From the NCBI RefSeq assembly GCF_000712135.1, contig NZ_JOOE01000002.1, positions 496,001-560,000 on the forward strand: a stretch of DNA of 64,000 bases, in the 5' to 3' direction. Positions 60,268 to 64,000 of this stretch are shown here, in pieces. This DNA comes from Sphingomonas sp. UNC305MFCol5.2. Lineage in GTDB: Bacteria; Pseudomonadota; Alphaproteobacteria; Sphingomonadales; Sphingomonadaceae. Under the pieces are notes generated by a model. That model worked only from the letters and a program-made list of their open reading frames with translations. It made no database searches and had not been told where the DNA came from. Made by a program: the position numbers and the translations under genes. How positions within the stretch are numbered: the stretch's first letter is position 1; every line of letters starts with the position of its first letter.

Positions 60268-61080
60268 ATGCTCAAGTCGATCGTCGCGCTCACGGCGCTG
60301 CTCGCGGCCGTCCCCCAGACCGCGCCAAACCCCAATCTTCCCAATCCGACATTGGACAAGGTCGCGCCGCGGCTCCCGGCGCTCAAACGCCCGGCGATCC
60401 TGATCTTCAGCAAGACCAACAGCTACCGCCACGATTCGATTCCCGCCGCGGTCGCCGCTGTCGAGAAGCGCGTCCGCGCGCGCGGCTGGAGCGCCTATGC
60501 GACCGAAAATGCCGCGGTCTTCAACCCGGCCCAGCTCGCGAAGTTCGATGCGGTGGTCTTTGCCAGCGCCACCGGCGATCTCTTCACGCCCGATCAGCGC
60601 GCCGCGTTCCAGGCATGGATCGCCGCCGGCCACGGCTTTGTCGGCCTGCACGCCGCCGGCGACGGCAGTCATCCCGACTGGTATCAGGCGATGATCGGCA
60701 TCGGCGGCAAATATACCGGCCATCCCGGCGGCGCGGACCAGTTCCAGACGGGCAATTTGATCGTCGAGGACCGCAACCATCCCGCCACGCGCCATCTGCC
60801 CGCCCGCTGGAGCTGGACCGAGGAATATTATGGCTGGGATGCCCCGCCCCGCGCCGACGCCCACATCCTCGCCCGGCTCGACGAGCACGGCATGCGGCTC
60901 GAGCCCAAACATACCATGGGCGATCATCACGCCATGGTCTGGTGGCGTTGCGAAGGCAAAGCGCGGATCTTCTATTCGGCGCTCGGCCACAAACCCGAAA
61001 GCTGGTCCGATCCCACGCACCTCGCGCTGGTCGACGGCGCCATTGCCTGGGCCGCGCGTAAGGCCGGCAAGGGCTGCTGA
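60268..61080 (+). CDS. Exported ThuA-domain protein
   Basis: The 270-residue protein has a signal peptide (LKSIVALTALLAAV) and a ThuA/glutamine-amidotransferase-like fold: ILIFSKTNSYRHDSIPAAV, GFVGLHAAGDG, and ARIFYSALGHKPESW. ThuA-domain proteins bind or modify sugars in trehalose and related use; the exported form has no proven reaction. ATG 60268 has GGGAGAG about 6 bases upstream. Confidence 0.87.
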   Translation: MLKSIVALTALLAAVPQTAPNPNLPNPTLDKVAPRLPALKRPAILIFSKTNSYRHDSIPAAVAAVEKRVRARGWSAYATENAAVFNPAQLAKFDAVVFASATGDLFTPDQRAAFQAWIAAGHGFVGLHAAGDGSHPDWYQAMIGIGGKYTGHPGGADQFQTGNLIVEDRNHPATRHLPARWSWTEEYYGWDAPPRADAHILARLDEHGMRLEPKHTMGDHHAMVWWRCEGKARIFYSALGHKPESWSDPTHLALVDGAIAWAARKAGKGC

Positions 61081-61166
61081 CCGGCCTTGAGGGAAACGTA
61101 ACGCCCGATCCGGCGTTACCTCTGCGCCGGGGAGCGCGCTGAAGCGCTACTGCGCGAGGGCGTGTC

Positions 61167-62198
61167 ATGCGTAAACAACTGACTATCCTGTTGATTCCCC
61201 TTCTTGCCCTCGCCGGGTGCGGCGGCGGGGGAAGCGATGGGGGCGGCACGATCGTCCCGCCCCCGATCGACACGCCGGGCCCGACGCCCACGCCGACTCC
61301 AGTCCCTTTCCCCACGCCGACACCCGCCCCGGGGGACTTCTTCACCGCGGCCGCCGCGCTCTACACCACCGCGCCCGACATCGCCGGGTGCCAGCCCGGG
61401 CTGCTCAAGCCTGCAGTCACTCAACAGGTCCTGCAGACCCTCAACGCCGTGCGCGCGCTCCACCGCCTGCCGCCCGCCACCTATTCGCCCACCGACGAGC
61501 CGGGCACCCAGCAATCCGCGCTGATGCAGGCCGCCAACGGCCAGCTCAGCCACACGCCGCCGACGAGCTGGCGCTGCTACACCGCCGCCGGCGCCGACGC
61601 CTCGGGATCGAGCAATCTCTATGGCGGCATGGGCGCCGGGCTCAGCCTGATCAGCGATGAGCAAGTCATCGCCGGCTGGCTGACCGAAGTGAACAACATC
61701 ATCGCCGAGAATGTCGGGCATCGCCGCTGGCTGCTCGATCCGTTCCTCGGCTCGATCGCTTATGGCCGCGTCGCCGGCGCCCATGCCACCAGCACCCGCG
61801 CCGACGCTGCGGCGATGAAGGTATTCAACACCGCCGGCGCCGCGGGGCCGAGTGGCACGCTACCCGATTTCGTCGCCTGGCCCTTCGAGGACTATCCCGC
61901 GCGCCTGTTCGACGCGCGCGCCTTGCTGTCCTTCGGCGTGATCTCGAACAAGACCAACAAATGGGCCAACAACAATGTCGATTTCTCGAACGCCGCGATC
62001 ACCGTCCGTCAGCGTGGCGGGGCCACGCTGACGGTCTCGCGCGTGTCGTACGACACCTTGGGCTATGGCCTGCCCAACAACATCCAGTTCGCGGTGAGCG
62101 GGCTCCAGCCCAACATCTATTACGACGTGACGATCGATCGAGTGGCGGTCGGCGGCGCCCAGCGCAGCTACAGTTATTTCTTCCGGATCATCCCGTGA
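61167..62198 (+). CDS. CAP/SCP-domain lipoprotein
   Basis: The 343-residue protein has a lipobox (LALAGC), a Gly-rich then Pro/Thr-rich linker (PTPTPTPVPFPTPTP) to about residue 55, and a CAP-like domain starting at LQTLNAVRALHRLPP with NGQLSHTPP and IIAENVGHRRWLLDP, which contain the His and Glu positions of the CAP cavity. The C-terminal 100 residues look like a beta domain. The function of bacterial CAP proteins is mostly unknown. Confidence 0.82.
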   Translation: MRKQLTILLIPLLALAGCGGGGSDGGGTIVPPPIDTPGPTPTPTPVPFPTPTPAPGDFFTAAAALYTTAPDIAGCQPGLLKPAVTQQVLQTLNAVRALHRLPPATYSPTDEPGTQQSALMQAANGQLSHTPPTSWRCYTAAGADASGSSNLYGGMGAGLSLISDEQVIAGWLTEVNNIIAENVGHRRWLLDPFLGSIAYGRVAGAHATSTRADAAAMKVFNTAGAAGPSGTLPDFVAWPFEDYPARLFDARALLSFGVISNKTNKWANNNVDFSNAAITVRQRGGATLTVSRVSYDTLGYGLPNNIQFAVSGLQPNIYYDVTIDRVAVGGAQRSYSYFFRIIP

Positions 62199-62210
62199 GG
62201 CGGGACAATC

Positions 62211-62280
62211 GGGGTGGAGGCGTGACCATAGCGTTTGCCCCGCTCTCGTCTCCTCCACCCCGCCCCCACCCGAGGGTGGG
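62211..62280. terminator. Inverted repeats between the CAP-protein gene and dnaA
   Basis: GGGGTGGAGG (62211-62220) pairs with CCTCCACCCC (62252-62261), and CCCACCC-ga-GGGTGGG (62265-62280) follows. They lie between two facing genes and can end transcription from either side, although no T-run is present. A smaller hairpin GCGGC-aaa-GCCGC (62329-62341) directly follows the dnaA stop. Confidence 0.55.
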
Positions 62281-62341
62281 AAGCCGCCTCCCGTGAGAGA
62301 CGGAAACGGGTTTGCGCTCAGCCTTCATGCGGCAAAGCCGC

Positions 62342-63676
62342 TCAGCCTTCCAGCGAGCGCATCAGCGCGCGGACCGCGCCGTCGATCTCGACATCCTTGC
62401 CGCGCAACTCCTCGATCCGCCTGACCGCGTGGATCACGGTCGAGTGGTCGCGATTGCCGAATTTCCGTCCGATCTCGGGAAGCGAACGCGTGGTGAGACG
62501 CTTCGCGAGATACATCGCGATCTGGCGCGGGCGCGCGATCGCCACGGCGCGGCGCTCCGAAATCAAGTCGATCTGCTTGACCTCGAAATGGCTCGATACC
62601 GCGCGCTGGATCTCGTCGATCGTGATGCGTCTTTGCGCGCTGCGCAGCACTTCGCCCAGCGTGGTCACTGCGAAGTCGATCGTGATCGTCTCATTCGAGA
62701 GGTTGGCGTAAGCCAGCAATCGATTGAGCGCGCCTTCGAGCTCGCGGACGTTCGACGTGATTCGCGCCGCCAGCAGGTCGATCACCTCGTCGGGCATGTC
62801 GACCGCAGGCATATCCTCGAGCTTGCGCGCCACGATCGCGCGGCGCAGCTCCAGCTCGGCAGGCTTGATGTCCGCCACCAGCCCCGAGCCGAGCCGTCCC
62901 GCGAGCCGCGGCTCGAAGCCCTCGAGCGCCTGCGGCGCGCGATCGGCGGCGATCACCAGCCGCTTCCCCGACGACATGAACTCGTTGACGGTGTGGAAGA
63001 ACTCTTCCTGCGTCGCATCCTTGCCGCCGATGAACTGGAGATCGTCGATCATCAGCAGGTCGACCGAACGCAGCCGCGTCTTGAATGCGTGCGTGTCCTT
63101 GTTGCGCAGCGCCTGGACGAATTCGAACATGAAGCGCTCGGCGGTCACGTAGATCGCGGTCGCTTCCGGATTGGCGTCGAGGAACGCATGGCCGAGCGCA
63201 TGCATCAGGTGCGTCTTGCCCTGGCCGGTGCCCGAATGGAGATAGAGCGGGCTGAATTGCGGCATGCCCGGTTGCGCCACGGCTTTTGCCGCGTTGAACG
63301 CCACCCGATTGGTCGAATCGACGACGAATCGCTCGAAGCTGAAACGCGGATCGAACGCCGGACGCTCACCGGGCGCCGCCACCGGCGCGATCGCGGGCTC
63401 GGCCGTGAGCACCTGCTTGGGCTCGTCGGCCATCGTCTCGATCGTGACGCTGGTCACGTCGGGCAGCACCGCGCGGAATTCGAGCAGCAGCCGCTCGGAA
63501 TAGTGATTCTTCACCCACTGGGTCATGAACGCCGAAGGCAGGCCCAGACGCACGGCTTCGTCGGTCGAGCCCTGAATCAGCACCACCGGCTTCAGCCACT
63601 GGTCGAACAGGCGCTGGCCCGCGGAACGGCGCAGGTTGCCGCGCACATGGCTCCACGCCTTGCTGACTGCCTCCAT
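62342..63676 (-). CDS. dnaA: Chromosomal replication initiator protein DnaA
   Basis: The 444-residue protein has domain I (MEAVSKAWSHVRGNLRRSAG), a short domain II, the AAA+ domain with Walker A GTGQGKTHLMHA and Walker B LLMIDDLQFI, and domain IV with the DnaA-box motif FGNRDHSTVIHAVRRIEEL. It opens the replication origin. ATG 63676 has GGAG 9 bases upstream; GTG 63709 would add 11 residues and has AAGGAGG about 11 bases upstream, so it cannot be excluded. Confidence 0.95.
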   Translation of the reverse strand: MEAVSKAWSHVRGNLRRSAGQRLFDQWLKPVVLIQGSTDEAVRLGLPSAFMTQWVKNHYSERLLLEFRAVLPDVTSVTIETMADEPKQVLTAEPAIAPVAAPGERPAFDPRFSFERFVVDSTNRVAFNAAKAVAQPGMPQFSPLYLHSGTGQGKTHLMHALGHAFLDANPEATAIYVTAERFMFEFVQALRNKDTHAFKTRLRSVDLLMIDDLQFIGGKDATQEEFFHTVNEFMSSGKRLVIAADRAPQALEGFEPRLAGRLGSGLVADIKPAELELRRAIVARKLEDMPAVDMPDEVIDLLAARITSNVRELEGALNRLLAYANLSNETITIDFAVTTLGEVLRSAQRRITIDEIQRAVSSHFEVKQIDLISERRAVAIARPRQIAMYLAKRLTTRSLPEIGRKFGNRDHSTVIHAVRRIEELRGKDVEIDGAVRALMRSLEG

Positions 63677-64000
63677 GTCATTCCGCTCCAGTGTCTGGAC
63701 TTGAGTCACAACGACGCACCCCTCCTTCGCGGAAAGCAGACCCTTTCCGCGCGTAAACCCGCTACGACCTAAGGCTCTACTGCAGCCGGAATCTTGCCCC
63801 CAGGCTGGCGCGTCGAGCTTCACAACCCCGGCACGAAACACGACCGGGAGGACTGTTTTAGGAACCGAAATTCGAGTCGAGCAAGGGGGCGATGTGCAAA
63901 GAAAGTGAAATAGTTTTGTTGACTCGGAAGAACCCACGGTTTTCCGTCATGTCACAATTTTCTACCTAAGAAATCAGCAACTTACGACAACCTTCATAAA
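63677..64000 (-). promoter_or_regulatory. dnaA upstream region, AT-rich at the window end
   Basis: No gene is supported here. The last 110 or so bases are clearly more AT-rich than the surroundings. An inverted repeat CGGAA-g-AACC-cac-GGTT-TTCCG lies at 63925-63946. TGTGCAAAG at 63894-63902 is one base off the reverse of a relaxed DnaA-box consensus, but no perfect box and no cluster were found. It may be the dnaA promoter or the edge of an origin; the window ends too early to tell. Confidence 0.45.

Noticed and set aside
63894..63902. A possible DnaA box (TGTGCAAAG)
   Set aside because: It has one mismatch to the relaxed consensus and no neighbouring boxes; a single match is expected by chance.

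Overview
The window looks like about 64 kb of chromosome from a high-GC alphaproteobacterium of the Sphingomonas group. The basis is the gene content and order: a dispersed Wzx/Wzy exopolysaccharide locus, a RegB/RegA pair beside a bo-type quinol oxidase, a Tim44-like/MltA/Smr operon divergent from secB, and rpmH-rnpA-yidD-yidC-engB. The genus is inferred from gene content and was not checked by a search. No insertion sequence, integrase, phage gene or CRISPR array was seen; apart from one repeat inside smr and one gene remnant, the region reads as ordinary core and accessory chromosome.

Region 1 (1-20.7 kb) makes and exports an exopolysaccharide. The 3' end of galU and all of ugd supply UDP-glucose and UDP-glucuronate. 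A GH16 lipoprotein follows. A long minus-strand operon starts at 18249 and runs down to 3058, most genes overlapping by ATGA: outer-membrane barrel, Wza-like secretin, AAA ATPase, Wzz-like co-polymerase, a tyrosine-kinase homologue without a P-loop, a GT26 transferase, Wzx, Wzy, three GT2 transferases, a GH10 glycanase, an acyltransferase and a fourth GT2. The initiating sugar-phosphate transferase (18714-20105) is upstream, between two small single-membrane-span proteins.

Region 2 (20.7-28.8 kb) is respiration: cyoABCD, a SURF1 assembly factor and the RegB/RegA redox sensor-regulator pair in one operon, with an MFS transporter divergent from cyoA and a RegR-box-like site between them. Region 3 (28.9-37.6 kb) holds a hemerythrin protein, a broken remnant of a Cys-rich copper-binding protein, and an RND efflux system split into a minus-strand nodT and a plus-strand tetR then MFP-RND-hxlR set; two matching operators flank tetR.

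Region 4 (37.8-46.2 kb) holds tRNA-Leu(CAA), comM/yifB, and rpmH-rnpA-yidD-yidC-engB continuing by coupled starts into a membrane acyltransferase and a gamma-glutamylcyclotransferase-like gene, then a chemoreceptor. In this strain rnpA has no usual start codon after the rpmH stop. Region 5 (46.2-56.9 kb) holds an S9 peptidase, an MFS/MarR pair with a long palindromic operator over the marR start, a GST, a cupin, dapE, a GGDEF-EAL protein, and smr-mltA-tim44-like, where smr carries an in-frame inverted-repeat insertion. Region 6 (57-64 kb) holds secB, murJ, trpS, a ThuA-domain protein, a CAP-domain lipoprotein and dnaA, with AT-rich DNA upstream of dnaA cut by the window end.

The most unusual items are the exopolysaccharide operon that pairs a P-loop-less kinase homologue with a separate intact AAA ATPase, the rpmH/rnpA start problem, the two-site TetR circuit, the repeat that has become part of the Smr protein, and the copper-protein remnant at the nodT end.
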